DNA from: Phenylobacterium sp.
GTDB taxonomy: Bacteria; Pseudomonadota; Alphaproteobacteria; Caulobacterales; Caulobacteraceae
NCBI RefSeq assembly: GCF_004299445.1
Contig: NZ_SCTC01000037.1
Coordinates: 248,001-312,000 of the forward strand
Length of the DNA stretch: 64,000 nucleotides
Direction: 5' to 3'
Made by a program: the position numbers and the translations under genes. The notes under the pieces were generated by a model. It did no database searches, was not told the DNA's origin, and was given only the letters and a program-made list of their open reading frames with translations. The stretch's first letter is position 1. Each line of letters opens with the position of its first letter. Below are positions 18,225 to 29,178 of the stretch, one piece after another.

Positions 18225-19655
18225 ATGCTTCGTCGCCCTGGCTACCTTGCCGTCATGGCCACCCTCGCGCTCGCCGGTTGCGCCAGCCCGCGGGACCCTG
18301 ATCTGCGCCTGCCCGCCGCCTTCGAAGCGCCGGCCGGAGCATCGGCCGCCGCGCCGCCTCCAGGCGCGCTGGCGTTGGATACCTGGTGGACCGCCTACAA
18401 CGATGCAGAGCTGACCGCCCTGATCGAGCAGGCGCTGGCCCGCAACCCCGACATCCGCACCGCCCGCTCGCGCCTCGACGAGGTCAAGGCCCAACGCACC
18501 GGGTCCATCCTGCAGTACCTGCCCCAGGGAGACGCAACCCTGCAGGGGCGCCGCACGGATACCGACCAGATCGGCGGCACGGCGGCGAACATCCCGGGCT
18601 TTTCGACGGCCGGCGTGTCCAAGCAATACCAGTCCGCCTTCACCGTGAACTGGGAAGTCGATCCTTGGGGGCGCGGGTTCGTGGCCTACCGCGCCGCCAA
18701 CGCCGAGGTCGACCGCGTCCGCTACGCCTATGAGGTGGCGCGGGCCCAGCTCGCCGCCGAGACGGCCGACAGCTGGTTCGAGGCCAAGGGCCTGGCCATC
18801 CAGCTGGCCGACGCCCGCGAGACGACGCGGATCCAGCAGGACCTCTACGAGATCGCCTCCAAGCGCGCCGAGCGGGGCCTCGCCGCCGGGACCGAGCCCG
18901 ATCGCATCGCGGGCGACCTCTCGCAGGCCAGAGCCCAGGTCGCGGCGCTGGAAGCCCAACTGCAGGTGCAGAAGCGCGCGATCCTGATCCTCGCGGGCCG
19001 TATCGTCGAGCCGACGGCCAACATCAACGCCACGCCCGAAGTCGGCCAGGCCCCGGCCGTGCCCCAGGTGCTGCCCAGCGAGCTGCTGCAGCGCCGGCCC
19101 GACGTGCGTCAGGCGCAGGCCGCCCTGCGCTCGGCCGCGGCCCAGCAGAAGCTGGCGGGCCTGGCCTTCTTCCCGTCCTTCACGTTCTCGCCCGGCATCG
19201 GGTGGTCGCGCATCGAGCAGCCGGGCTTCTCTTCCGAGACCCAGAACTGGTCGATCGCCGGCTCGGTGATGCAGCCGGTGCTGTCGCTCCCGCGGCTGCT
19301 GTCGGACCTGAAGGTCCAGAACGCCCGCACCGAGCAGGCCGTCACTGCCTACGAGAAGACTGTCCAGACCGCCTTCCAGGAAACGGAAAGCGCGCTGGTC
19401 AGCCTGGACGCTGACCGCCGCCGCGTGGCGCTGCTCACCGAAGGCGAGGCCCGCGCCCGGCGCGCCTATGAAGCCGCCCGCACTGGCTACGGCCGCGGGC
19501 TCACCGATCTTTCCTCCACCCTCTCGGCCGAGCAGGCTTGGCGCAGCGTGCGCGCCCAGCTCACCTCGGCCCAGGTCCAGGCGCTCCGCCGCTCCGTCCA
19601 GGCCATGAAGGCCATTGGCGGCGGCTGGCCCGCCCAGGCCTACGCCGCAAAATGA
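18225..19655 (+). CDS. NodT/OprM-type outer-membrane efflux lipoprotein
   Basis: 476-residue outer-membrane factor of tripartite pumps. The signal peptide ends in a lipobox (LALAGC, Cys near residue 18), predicting a lipid-anchored precursor. Two structural repeats with long helices form the TolC-like alpha-barrel; the first has DTWWTAYNDAELTALIEQAL and the second ELLQRRPDVRQAQAALR, both typical of the NodT/OprM family. The final ATGA overlaps the adaptor start. It is the first gene of a three-gene RND pump. Confidence 0.93.
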   Translation: MLRRPGYLAVMATLALAGCASPRDPDLRLPAAFEAPAGASAAAPPPGALALDTWWTAYNDAELTALIEQALARNPDIRTARSRLDEVKAQRTGSILQYLPQGDATLQGRRTDTDQIGGTAANIPGFSTAGVSKQYQSAFTVNWEVDPWGRGFVAYRAANAEVDRVRYAYEVARAQLAAETADSWFEAKGLAIQLADARETTRIQQDLYEIASKRAERGLAAGTEPDRIAGDLSQARAQVAALEAQLQVQKRAILILAGRIVEPTANINATPEVGQAPAVPQVLPSELLQRRPDVRQAQAALRSAAAQQKLAGLAFFPSFTFSPGIGWSRIEQPGFSSETQNWSIAGSVMQPVLSLPRLLSDLKVQNARTEQAVTAYEKTVQTAFQETESALVSLDADRRRVALLTEGEARARRAYEAARTGYGRGLTDLSSTLSAEQAWRSVRAQLTSAQVQALRRSVQAMKAIGGGWPAQAYAAK

Positions 19656-20740
19656 GACGCGCCATGAAGCTCGCCCCCTCCTCCGTTGGCGTTGTCGCCA
19701 TCCTCTCGGCCATGCTCGCCGTGGCCGGCTGCAAGAAGCCCCCCGAGAAGCAGACCGAGGCCCAGCGCGCTCGCGCCGTCACGGTCGTCACCATCGGCCC
19801 GCGCGCCATCGTCGGATCGCTGGCCGCGTCTGGCGACCTGGTGCCCCGCGAAGAGGCCGCCGTCGCCCCAGAGGTCTCGGGCTACCGCGTCACGCGCGTG
19901 CTCGCCGACGTGGGGGACTATGTGCGCGCCGGCCAGACGCTGGCGGTGATCGATCCGGCCCTGCTGGACGCCCAGGTCGCCCAGGCCCGCGCCCAGGCCG
20001 CTCAGGCCGAGGACCAGGCCCAGCGGGTCAAGGACCTCGACAACCAGGGGGTCATCAGCCAGGAACAGATCGCTTCGCGCCGCTTCCAGGCCGAGGTCGC
20101 CCGCGCCAACCTGCGCGCGCTGACCACCCAGCGACAGAAGCTGTCGGTCTCGGCGCCGGTCTCGGGCGTCATCCTCGAAAAGAACGCGCGCCCCGGCGAT
20201 ATCTCGACGCCCAGCGCCACGCCCTGGTTCCGCATCGCCCGTGACGGCCAGATCGAGCTCTCGGCCGACGTGGCCGAGGACGACCTGTCGCGCATCCGCG
20301 TGGGCCAGCAGGCCACCGTCACTCTGCCCTCGGGCGCGGTGGCCAACGGCCGGGTGCGTCTGATCAGCCCGCAGATCGACCCGCAGACCAAGCTGGGCGA
20401 GGTGCGCATCACGCTCCCGGTCCGCAGCGACATCCGCGCCGGCGGCTTCGGTCGCGCGGTGTTCAACGACGCGTCGGCCAATGTGCTCGGCGCGCCCGAA
20501 GCGGCCATTCGCTACGACGCCGACGGCGCCAAGGTGATGGTCGTGGGCCCGGACAACAAGGTGAAGCGCGTGCCCGTGCAGACCGGCGCCCGCGGCGGCG
20601 GCGTGGTCCAGATCCTCAAGGGCCCGCCCGCGGGCACCCGGATCATCGCCAACGCCGGAGCCCTGTTCCTGGACGGCGACCTGGTCCGCCCCTCTGACGC
20701 CCCGGCGCAACCCGCCGCCAAGACCGCGGTCGCCAAATGA
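19652..20740 (+). CDS. RND efflux periplasmic adaptor (membrane fusion protein)
   Basis: 362-residue HlyD/AcrA-type adaptor. A lipobox-like LAVAGC after a signal sequence suggests a lipid-anchored periplasmic protein. The lipoyl half-motifs are VAPEVSGYRVTRVLADVGDY and LSVSAPVSGVILEKNARPGD; an alpha-hairpin about 60 residues long lies between them, followed by beta-barrel and membrane-proximal domains. The start ATG at 19652 overlaps the upstream stop; an ATG at 19664 is an alternative. The last codons overlap the permease start by four bases. Substrate unknown. Confidence 0.92.
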   Translation: MRRAMKLAPSSVGVVAILSAMLAVAGCKKPPEKQTEAQRARAVTVVTIGPRAIVGSLAASGDLVPREEAAVAPEVSGYRVTRVLADVGDYVRAGQTLAVIDPALLDAQVAQARAQAAQAEDQAQRVKDLDNQGVISQEQIASRRFQAEVARANLRALTTQRQKLSVSAPVSGVILEKNARPGDISTPSATPWFRIARDGQIELSADVAEDDLSRIRVGQQATVTLPSGAVANGRVRLISPQIDPQTKLGEVRITLPVRSDIRAGGFGRAVFNDASANVLGAPEAAIRYDADGAKVMVVGPDNKVKRVPVQTGARGGGVVQILKGPPAGTRIIANAGALFLDGDLVRPSDAPAQPAAKTAVAK

Positions 20741-23700
20741 GCGAACAGCCTCGCCATTTCGCGATCTCCGCCTGGGCGATCCGCAACCCGATCCCCGTCG
20801 CGGTGCTCTTCATCGGCCTGATCATGGCCGGCCTGATCGCCTACCAGGCGCTCGCGGTGAAGATGTACCCGAACATCCAGTTCCCGGTGATCGCGGTGAC
20901 GGTCACCCAGGCCGGCGCCGCGCCGGGGGAAATGGAGACCCAGATCACTCGTCCCGTCGAGGACGCGGTGGCCAGCGTCACCGGGGTGCGCAACATCCAG
21001 TCGGTGGTGACCCAGGGCGTCTCGACCACCTCGGTGCAGTTCGAGATCGGGACGAACCTCCAGAAGAAGACCGACGAGATCCGGTCGAAGGTGGCGCAGA
21101 CCCGCGCGCAGCTGCCGCGCGACATCGACGAGCCCCAGGTCAACCAGCTCGAGATCGACGACGCGGCGCCCATCATGACGATGGCCGTCGAGGCGCCGAC
21201 CATGAGCGACGACGAGCTGTCCTGGTTCGTCGACGACACGGTGGCCCGCACGCTGCAGGCGGCCAAGGGCGTCTCGCAGGTCTCCCGCGTGGGCGGCGTG
21301 GCGCGCGAAATCAACATCATCATCGACCCGGACCGCATGGCCGCCCGCGGCCTGACGGCCAGTCAGGTGAACAACGCGCTGCGCGGCTTCCAGGTCGATG
21401 CGCCCGGCGGCCGGGTCTCCATCGGCGGTCGCGAGCAGACGGTCCGCGTGCTGGGGACGGTCGATACGGTGGCCAAGCTGCGCGACATGACGATCCCCAC
21501 CGGCGGCGGCCAGTTCGTGCGGCTGGCCGACGTGGCCGAGATCGGCGATGGCGCCTCGGACGTGCGCGGCTTCGCGCGCCTCAACGGCCGCCCTGTCGTG
21601 GGCTTCCAGGTCGCCAAGACCAAGGAGGCCAGTGACGTCGACACCGAGGACGCGGTCCTCAAGAAGGTGGCAGAGCTGGAGAAGGCCTATCCGGCGGTCA
21701 AGTTCTCCACGATCTTCTCGTCGGTCACTGAGACGCGCGCCAGCTTCCAGGCCACCAAGAACGTGCTGGGCGAGGGCATGCTGCTGGCGGCCCTGGTGGT
21801 GCTGTTCTTCCTGCGCGACTGGCGGGCGACGGCGATCACCGCGCTGGCCATGCCCATCTCGCTGATCCCGACCTTCCTGGTCATGAAGCTGGCCGACTTC
21901 TCGCTGAACATGGTGACGCTGCTGGCGCTCACCCTGGTCATCGGCATCCTGGTCGACGACGCCATCGTCGAGATCGAGAACATCGAGAAACGGGTGGCGC
22001 GCGGTCAGCGACCGTTCCAGGCCGCGCTGGAAGGCGCCGACGCCATCGGTCTGGCCGTTGTGGCGACCACCTTCTCGATCGTCGTGGTGTTCACGCCGGT
22101 GTCGTTCATGCCGGGCATCCCCGGCCAGTTCTTCCGCGAGTTCGGCCTGACCGTTTCGGTGGCGGTGCTGTTCTCACTGGTGGTGGCGCGCCTCGTCACC
22201 CCGCTGATGGCCGCCTACTTCCTGAAGGCGACGCCCGATCCGCATCCGCGCAAGCCGTTCGAGGGCTTCTACCGCAACGCCCTGGAGTGGGCGCTGGCCC
22301 ACCGGATCATCTCGGCGATCATCGGCGGCGTGTTCTTCATCGGGTCGCTGGCCCTGGTGCCGCTGTTGCCGGCTGGGTTCCAGCCCGCGGGCGACCCTGA
22401 CTACATGTACGTCGACATCCAGGGCCCGCCCGGTGCGACCGTCGCGGACATGGAAGCGACCGCCCAGCGGATCAACAACCTGTTCAAGGACCAGCCCGAG
22501 GTCACCGCCGTCTTCATCCAGATCGGCTCGACCGTGTCCAGCTTCGGCCCGGGCTCGGGCGCCAGCGGCGGCGGCGACCTGCGCAAGGGCACCGCGACGA
22601 TCCTTCTACGGGAGGACCGCAGCGTCCCCGGCGCCGAGATCCGCGACCGGCTGCGTGAGGAACTGCGCAAAATTCCCGATGTGCGCCTGGGCTTCCTCGA
22701 CTTCGAGGGCGGGGCCGGCTTCCAACAGATCCTGACCGGCACCAACCCCGACAACCTGGAGGCCGCGGCCCTGGAGCTGGAGCGCCAGATGCGTTCGCTG
22801 CCCGAGGTGGCCGACCCCAAGCAGTCGACGCCGCCTGTGGGCCCCGAGATCGTGATCCGACCCAAGCCGGACGAGGCGGCTCGCCTGGGCGTGTCGTCGG
22901 ACGCCATCGCCAACATCGTGCGCATCGCGACCGTCGGCGACATCGACGCCAACGTCGCCAAGTTCAACGAGGGCGAACGGCGCATCCCCATCCGCGTCCG
23001 CCTGCCCGAAGACGCCCGGACCGACCTGGAGCGGCTGAAGGCGCTGCGCGTGCCGACGGCGTCCGGCGGCGTCACCACGCTGGAGAGCGTCGCCGACATC
23101 GACTTCAAGGCCGGCCCAGCGCGGATCGACCGACTGAATCGGGAACGCCGGATCACCATCCAGGCCGAACTCAACGGCGGCTATCAGCTGGGCCAGGCGC
23201 AGAAGGCGGTGAACAACCTGCCGATCATGAAGAAGCTGCCCGAGGGCGTGCGGCCGGCCTCGATCGGCACGGCTGAAGCCATGGCCGAGCTGTTCGGCGG
23301 CTTCGGGATGGCGATCTTCACCGGCGTCTCGATGATCTATGGCGTGCTGGTCCTGCTGTTCCGCAGCTTCTTCAAGCCGATCATCATCCTGTCGGCCCTG
23401 CCGACGGCGGTGGGCGGCGCTTTCGCCGGCCTGCTGGCCTTCAACCTCTCGCTGTCGATCCCGTCGCTGATCGGGTTCCTGATGCTGCTGGGTCTGGCGG
23501 CGAAGAACTCGATCCTGCTGGTCGAGTACGCCATCGAGCGCGAGCGCGAAGGCATGAGCCAGCACGACGCTATCATCGAGGCCTGCCGCGAACGGGCACG
23601 CCCGATCGTCATGACCACCTTCGCCATGGCCGCCGGCATGCTGCCCACGGCCTTCGCGCTGGAGAAGGGCGCCGAGTTCCGCCAGCCGATGGCGGTCGCC

Positions 23701-23862
23701 GTGATCGGCGGCTTGATCACCTCGACGGTGCTGTCGCTGGTGCTGGTGCCTGTGGTCTATCGGTTCGTGGACGACTTCGAGAACTGGCTGAAGCCCAAGC
23801 TGGCCCGCATGACCACCCCCCGGCTCGACCCCCGCCAGCCCCTGCCTGAGGACCGGCTGTAG
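20737..23862 (+). CDS. RND efflux permease, HAE1 family
   Basis: 1041-residue proton-driven inner-membrane pump of the AcrB/MexB type. TM1 follows a short cytoplasmic start (AIRNPIPVAVLFIGLIMAG). The two large periplasmic loops lie at about residues 35-335 and 560-865. TM4 carries the proton-relay Asp pair in GILVDDAIVEIENIEK and the second half has the matching TM block with GLAAKNSILLVEYAIE. Length and halves are complete. With the NodT protein and adaptor it forms a whole tripartite pump; the divergent TetR is the likely local repressor. The exported compounds cannot be told from sequence. Confidence 0.95.
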   Translation: MSEQPRHFAISAWAIRNPIPVAVLFIGLIMAGLIAYQALAVKMYPNIQFPVIAVTVTQAGAAPGEMETQITRPVEDAVASVTGVRNIQSVVTQGVSTTSVQFEIGTNLQKKTDEIRSKVAQTRAQLPRDIDEPQVNQLEIDDAAPIMTMAVEAPTMSDDELSWFVDDTVARTLQAAKGVSQVSRVGGVAREINIIIDPDRMAARGLTASQVNNALRGFQVDAPGGRVSIGGREQTVRVLGTVDTVAKLRDMTIPTGGGQFVRLADVAEIGDGASDVRGFARLNGRPVVGFQVAKTKEASDVDTEDAVLKKVAELEKAYPAVKFSTIFSSVTETRASFQATKNVLGEGMLLAALVVLFFLRDWRATAITALAMPISLIPTFLVMKLADFSLNMVTLLALTLVIGILVDDAIVEIENIEKRVARGQRPFQAALEGADAIGLAVVATTFSIVVVFTPVSFMPGIPGQFFREFGLTVSVAVLFSLVVARLVTPLMAAYFLKATPDPHPRKPFEGFYRNALEWALAHRIISAIIGGVFFIGSLALVPLLPAGFQPAGDPDYMYVDIQGPPGATVADMEATAQRINNLFKDQPEVTAVFIQIGSTVSSFGPGSGASGGGDLRKGTATILLREDRSVPGAEIRDRLREELRKIPDVRLGFLDFEGGAGFQQILTGTNPDNLEAAALELERQMRSLPEVADPKQSTPPVGPEIVIRPKPDEAARLGVSSDAIANIVRIATVGDIDANVAKFNEGERRIPIRVRLPEDARTDLERLKALRVPTASGGVTTLESVADIDFKAGPARIDRLNRERRITIQAELNGGYQLGQAQKAVNNLPIMKKLPEGVRPASIGTAEAMAELFGGFGMAIFTGVSMIYGVLVLLFRSFFKPIIILSALPTAVGGAFAGLLAFNLSLSIPSLIGFLMLLGLAAKNSILLVEYAIEREREGMSQHDAIIEACRERARPIVMTTFAMAAGMLPTAFALEKGAEFRQPMAVAVIGGLITSTVLSLVLVPVVYRFVDDFENWLKPKLARMTTPRLDPRQPLPEDRL

Positions 23863-23963
23863 GCCTCTGGCAGATCGAAAGACGCGAGTCACAGCGTTTG
23901 GCTGACCGGGAGTTGTCCTGAAGCCAAACCCTTGCCATCGTCCCGGCAGTTCCGGGGGGATGC

Positions 23964-24857
23964 ATGAACCAGAAGATCTCAGTGGGCGAAGCGCTCGGCG
24001 CGGGATTCCGCCTCATCGGGCGCGAGCCCCTGGCCTTTGCGGCGTGGTGCGCTGCGTATCTCGCGGTCAGCGCGGTGTCGATGTTCGTGAACTGGGACGA
24101 CACGTCCGCTTACTATGATGCGCTCGCGGCCGGAAACGGCGCCGCGACCATTCCGGCGGGCGCCTTCGGCCCGGCCTATTGGCTGTCGCTCCTGTTCAGC
24201 CTCGTGCTCTTCCTGGCGGTCTACACCGCGGTCGTCCGGGCCGTGCTGTATCCCGAGGAGCGGCGGTTCTTCTACCTGCGGCTGGGCATGCGCGAACTGT
24301 GGGTCGCCCTGTCGGCCGTGCTGGCGACCTTGCTGTGGTTCGTGGGTTACATCGTGTGCGCAATGGTCATCGGGCTGGGCATCGGTTTGGTCGGGGAGGC
24401 GGCGGGAGAGGGTGGCGCCCTGGCCGTGGGCATCGTGATGATCGTCTTGGTTCCGGTGTTGCTATGGGCGCTCGTGTGGGCGTCGCTGCGGCTGTCGATG
24501 GCGACGGTGATGAGCTTTGCCGAGAACCGCCTTCGGGTTCTGGCGTCGTGGCGCTTCACCAAAGGCCACGCCCTTGCGTTCTTCCTCGTCAGCCTCGCGC
24601 TGGGGATCGCGGCCCTCGTCGTGTTCGTCGTGCTGTTCGGCGTCATCTTAGGTGGCCTCGCGGCCGGTTCGACCACCCAGCCGAACGCGGGCCTGGCGAT
24701 CCTGGGCCAGATCTCGCAGATGTCTGCGGCGGCGAGGCTCGTGTCCTCCGCAGTCATCAGCGTCGCCTACGTTGGCTTCCTCGTGATGTTCATAGCGCCT
24801 TGGGCCGAGATGTATCGCCAGTTGCGCCCGGGTTCGATGGCGTCGACCTTCGACTAG
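23964..24857 (+). CDS. Multi-pass membrane protein of unknown function
   Basis: 297 residues with about six hydrophobic segments (about 25-45, 74-95, 109-135, 143-165, 196-226, 252-275). The plan, with a short amphipathic N-terminus EALGAGFRLIGREP before TM1, resembles the membrane domains found in some glycerophosphodiesterase-linked and YciC-like proteins; no catalytic motif is visible. It begins 101 bases after the RND permease, too far for certain co-transcription. The 3' end meets the convergent FlhB-like gene with a 4-base overlap. Confidence 0.75.
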   Translation: MNQKISVGEALGAGFRLIGREPLAFAAWCAAYLAVSAVSMFVNWDDTSAYYDALAAGNGAATIPAGAFGPAYWLSLLFSLVLFLAVYTAVVRAVLYPEERRFFYLRLGMRELWVALSAVLATLLWFVGYIVCAMVIGLGIGLVGEAAGEGGALAVGIVMIVLVPVLLWALVWASLRLSMATVMSFAENRLRVLASWRFTKGHALAFFLVSLALGIAALVVFVVLFGVILGGLAAGSTTQPNAGLAILGQISQMSAAARLVSSAVISVAYVGFLVMFIAPWAEMYRQLRPGSMASTFD

Positions 24858-25141
24858 CGGTGCATCGGCGCCGCGCCGCGCGGCTCGCGGGCGGCCTGCA
24901 GGATGAAGGCGATCACCACCGCGACGGCCTCGTAGAGGGCCTCGGGGATCGCGGTGTCGAGCTCGATGGTCGACAGCGCCTCGGCCAGGGCCGGGTTGGC
25001 TTCCACAGGCACGCCGTGCTCGCGGGCAGTGTCGATGATCCGCTGGCCGAGTTCGCCGCGGCCCACGGCAACCACCCGGGGCGCGTCGGGGGCGTCGTAG
25101 CGCAGGGCCACGGCCAGCGGGCGCGAGGTCTCGTCGGTCAT
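24854..25141 (-). CDS. FlhB C-terminal-domain paralogue (EscU/YscU/FlhB-like export switch protein)
   Basis: 95-residue protein corresponding only to the cytoplasmic C-terminal domain of flagellar FlhB. The match includes PRVVAVGRGELGQRIIDTAR, GVPVEANPALAEALSTIEL and IPEALYEAVAVVIAF, which line up with the substrate-specificity switch domain. The N-terminal membrane half and the NPTH autocleavage site are absent. It overlaps the FliK-like gene by four bases (ATGA), so the two are coupled. Similar short FlhB-like proteins exist in other bacteria and may modulate flagellar export switching; that role is inference here. Confidence 0.85.
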   Translation of the reverse strand: MTDETSRPLAVALRYDAPDAPRVVAVGRGELGQRIIDTAREHGVPVEANPALAEALSTIELDTAIPEALYEAVAVVIAFILQAAREPRGAAPMHR

Positions 25142-26130
25142 GAGCTGCGGTCCACCAGGGCGCCGGGCGCCGGTGTCGGCGCACTGGGCGGGGCGCCCGG
25201 ATGGATGACCACGTCGCCCGACAGCGCCTGCGCGAGCCGCGGCGCCTGTTCGCGCAGGTGCGCCAGGCTCTCCGCACGGTCGACCCACAGCACCGCAGTG
25301 CTGCGCTCGCCCTGCAGCCGGACGTGGACCAGCACCGGCCCCAGCGGCGGAATGTCAAGCGCGAAGCGGGCGCGCCACGCAGGGGCCGCGTCGGGCCCGC
25401 CGCCCGGCCCTGGGTCGTCGCGCTCTATGGCGAACTGGGCCACCGCCGCGCCCTGCGGCGTCATCATCGGCAGCTCGAACATCCAGCGCTGGCCGGAGTC
25501 GTCGGGCAGCGAGGTCAGCTGATGCAGGGTCTGGCGCGCCAGGGCCTGGTCGGTCTCGTCGCGCAGGATGGCCAGCTGTTGTTCGGGCGGATCGTCGGCC
25601 TTCAGGATGGCTGCGCGAGCCGCCTGGCCGGCGACGGCGCCGCCGCGCGTGGGCGGGGCTGCGGTGGCCCGGGCGGGTCGCCCCGGGCTGGTCGCGCCCG
25701 CTGCGGTGAGCGCCTGCGAGAGCGCCAGCAGGGCGGCCTTCATGTCGTAGGGCGGAGCCGTCGGGGTCTGCGCCAGTCGCGCCTCGAGGAACAGACCCGA
25801 GCGGGCGACCGCCGCCCGCAGCGCGGCGGCGTCGGGCGGCGCGCCGGCGTTCAGGCCGAACGCGAGCAGCTGCCGGATCGCGGCCTTCAGGTTGGCCGGC
25901 AGATGCGGTGACTCGAGCGCCCGGCTCAGGTCGGCCAGCAGCGGCCCCTGGCCCGACTGGCGGATCGCCCCGTCGGCGCGTGCGGCCTCCACGGCGCGCT
26001 GCATGAGGGGGGCGACAGGGTCCGGCGCCTGCGCCAGCGGCGTGGCGGCTGCGGCCGCCGAGACGGCATGACCGGTCGCGAGCGGCCCCGGGGGCGGGCC
26101 ACCGACCGGTGGGGTCGGACCAACGCTCAT
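25138..26130 (-). CDS. FliK-like flagellar hook-length control protein (orphan)
   Basis: 330 residues: a Pro/Ala-rich N-terminal region (1-40), a poorly conserved middle, and a C-terminal domain at about 225-305 with RFALDIPPLGPVLVHVRLQG and the following strand, resembling the FliK C-terminal hook-length domain. FliK normally binds the FlhB C-terminal domain to stop hook export. Here its four-base-overlapping partner is exactly such a domain, which strongly supports a functional pair. No other flagellar genes are in the window. Confidence 0.75.
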   Translation of the reverse strand: MSVGPTPPVGGPPPGPLATGHAVSAAAAATPLAQAPDPVAPLMQRAVEAARADGAIRQSGQGPLLADLSRALESPHLPANLKAAIRQLLAFGLNAGAPPDAAALRAAVARSGLFLEARLAQTPTAPPYDMKAALLALSQALTAAGATSPGRPARATAAPPTRGGAVAGQAARAAILKADDPPEQQLAILRDETDQALARQTLHQLTSLPDDSGQRWMFELPMMTPQGAAVAQFAIERDDPGPGGGPDAAPAWRARFALDIPPLGPVLVHVRLQGERSTAVLWVDRAESLAHLREQAPRLAQALSGDVVIHPGAPPSAPTPAPGALVDRSS

Positions 26131-26192
26131 GGCGCCAGTCTAGCGCGATCGCGGCTGAGTCGCGCCCCGGGCTCGAAACAGGCTGGCGTCGC

Positions 26193-27185
26193 CTACAGTT
26201 CGCCCCGCAGCATCTGGCCCATCTGGTCGGGGTCGATGTTGCCGCCCGACAGCACCAGGCCCACGGTCTTGCCGCCTGACATGTTGACCTTGCCGGCCAG
26301 CAGAGCGGCCAGGCCGGCGGCCCCGCCGGGCTCGACCACCAGCTTCAGCACCGAGAACGCATAGCGCACAGCCTCGGCCACCTCGGCGTCGGTCACCACG
26401 GCCACGTCGGAAACGTGGCGATGCACGATCGGAAATGTGAGTTCGCCGGGGCAGGGGGTCTCCAGCGCGTCACACAACGTGCGGTGCGTGGGCGTCATCG
26501 GCGTGCGTACGCCGGCCTGCAGCGACTTCAGGGTGTCGTCGTAGCCCGCGGGTTCCGCGCCGATCAGCGCCGTCGAGGGCGACAGCGCCTTCACCGCCGT
26601 GGCCACGCCGGCCAGCAGGCCGCCGCCGCTGCAGGGCGTGATCACCACGTCCAGCTTGTCGACGCCGCGCGCGGCGGCCTGCCGAACCAGCTCAAGTCCG
26701 GCGGTGCCCTGTCCTGCGATGATGTGCGGGTCGTCGAAGGCCGGGACCATCACCGCGCCGCGCTCGGCGGCGATGGCGGCGGCGATCTTCTCGCGGCTCT
26801 CCGTGAGGCGGTCGTAGAACTTCACCTCGGCGCCGTAGCCCCGGGTGGCGTCGGCCTTCACCTTCGGCGCATCGGCCGGCATCACGATCAGCGCGGGCAT
26901 GCCAAGGAGCTTCGCCGCCAGCGCCACGCCCTGGGCGTGGTTGCCCGACGAGAAGGCGACGACGCCGACCTTCCGCTCGGCCTCGCTCAGCTGCACCAGG
27001 CGGTTGTAGGCGCCGCGGAACTTGAACGCGCCCACGCGCTGCAGCGTCTCGAGCTTCAGGAGCACCCGCAGGCCCAGGCGCTCATTCAGCGCCGGGCTCT
27101 CGATCAGCGGGGTCTCGACCGCGACGCCCTTCAGGCGTTCGGCGGCGGCCTCGACGTCGGCGAAGGAAATGGCCAGCTCACTCAT
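26193..27185 (-). CDS. Threonine dehydratase / serine-threonine ammonia-lyase, short form
   Basis: 330-residue PLP enzyme of fold type II converting threonine (or serine) to 2-oxobutyrate (or pyruvate) and ammonia. The Schiff-base Lys is in [10 protein letters not shown], the substrate loop is [14 protein letters not shown], and the phosphate-binding loop is [10 protein letters not shown]. It lacks the C-terminal ACT regulatory domain of biosynthetic IlvA, so it is of the catabolic/racemase-like type and probably not feedback-inhibited by isoleucine. The start overlaps the glyoxalase-like gene stop by four bases. Confidence 0.9.
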   Translation of the reverse strand: MSELAISFADVEAAAERLKGVAVETPLIESPALNERLGLRVLLKLETLQRVGAFKFRGAYNRLVQLSEAERKVGVVAFSSGNHAQGVALAAKLLGMPALIVMPADAPKVKADATRGYGAEVKFYDRLTESREKIAAAIAAERGAVMVPAFDDPHIIAGQGTAGLELVRQAAARGVDKLDVVITPCSGGGLLAGVATAVKALSPSTALIGAEPAGYDDTLKSLQAGVRTPMTPTHRTLCDALETPCPGELTFPIVHRHVSDVAVVTDAEVAEAVRYAFSVLKLVVEPGGAAGLAALLAGKVNMSGGKTVGLVLSGGNIDPDQMGQMLRGEL

Positions 27186-27601
27186 TTCGCGAACACCATG
27201 CTGTCGTCGGCGAAGGCCTTGAACTCCAGCGCGTTGCCGGAGGGGTCGAGGAAGAACATCGTCGCCTGCTCGCCCGGCTGGCCTTTGAAGCGGATGTTGG
27301 GCTCGATCACGAACGCCGTGCCCTCAGCCTTCAGCTTGGCGGCCAGCGCCTCCCATTGCGGCAGTGTCAGGATCGCGCCGAAGTGGCGGACCGGAACGTC
27401 GTGGCCGTCGACCGCATTGGTGGCCTTGTGCCCCACCTCGTCCGGCGACAGGTGCGCCACGATCTGATGGCCATAGAAGTCGAAGTCGACCCACTCGTCG
27501 CTGGATCGACCCTCGGGGCAGCCCAAAAGGTCGCCGTAGAAGGCGCGAGCCTCGCCCAGATCGCGAACCGGGAAGGCCAGGTGAAAGCGCGGAATGTCCA
27601 T
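27182..27601 (-). CDS. VOC-superfamily (glyoxalase-like) protein
   Basis: 139-residue vicinal-oxygen-chelate protein built of two beta-alpha-beta-beta-beta modules. It begins [20 protein letters not shown] (first metal-side His) and ends with [17 protein letters not shown] (metal-side Glu), the usual bookends. Also visible is HQIVAHLSP in the first half. The substrate is unknown. It is co-directional and overlapping with the threonine dehydratase gene, and divergent from purA. Confidence 0.88.
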   Translation of the reverse strand: MDIPRFHLAFPVRDLGEARAFYGDLLGCPEGRSSDEWVDFDFYGHQIVAHLSPDEVGHKATNAVDGHDVPVRHFGAILTLPQWEALAAKLKAEGTAFVIEPNIRFKGQPGEQATMFFLDPSGNALEFKAFADDSMVFAK

Positions 27602-27765
27602 GATCGGCTGATAGCAAGACAGGGCCCTTGAGGGCGAGGGCCAGTTCGTCTACATCGGCGCCGCGCCGGGCGTCCGCCCGCGCTACAATCGATCTCCGCA
27701 TCCGGTCGAGCACCTGTCGAAGGGCCGCGATGTGTTCTCCGGGCAGGTCGGGAGATCGTATCCAG

Positions 27766-29052
<1,287 letters not shown>

Positions 29053-29056
29053 GGTT

Positions 29057-29100
29057 CTGCGTAACGCAGTTTGTCGGTTGCGACGAACGCGGGCTAGAGT
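29057..29100 (+). promoter_or_regulatory. Predicted promoter of the cyclase gene with upstream palindrome
   Basis: TTGTCG (29071-29076) and TAGAGT (29095-29100) are spaced by 18 bases and fit the Caulobacter housekeeping pattern TTGnCG...GCTAnA. Directly upstream is a perfect 13-base palindrome, CTGCGT-A-ACGCAG (29057-29069), that could be an operator. The proposed start site lies about 70 bases before the GTG start of the cyclase gene. Confidence 0.4.
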
Positions 29101-29178
29101 GCCGCGGATCGGGGAACGCAGAGTACGGAGCGTGCGGGCGATGCGCCTTGGGGTGGACGCATCAGGGCTGGAGCGCGG

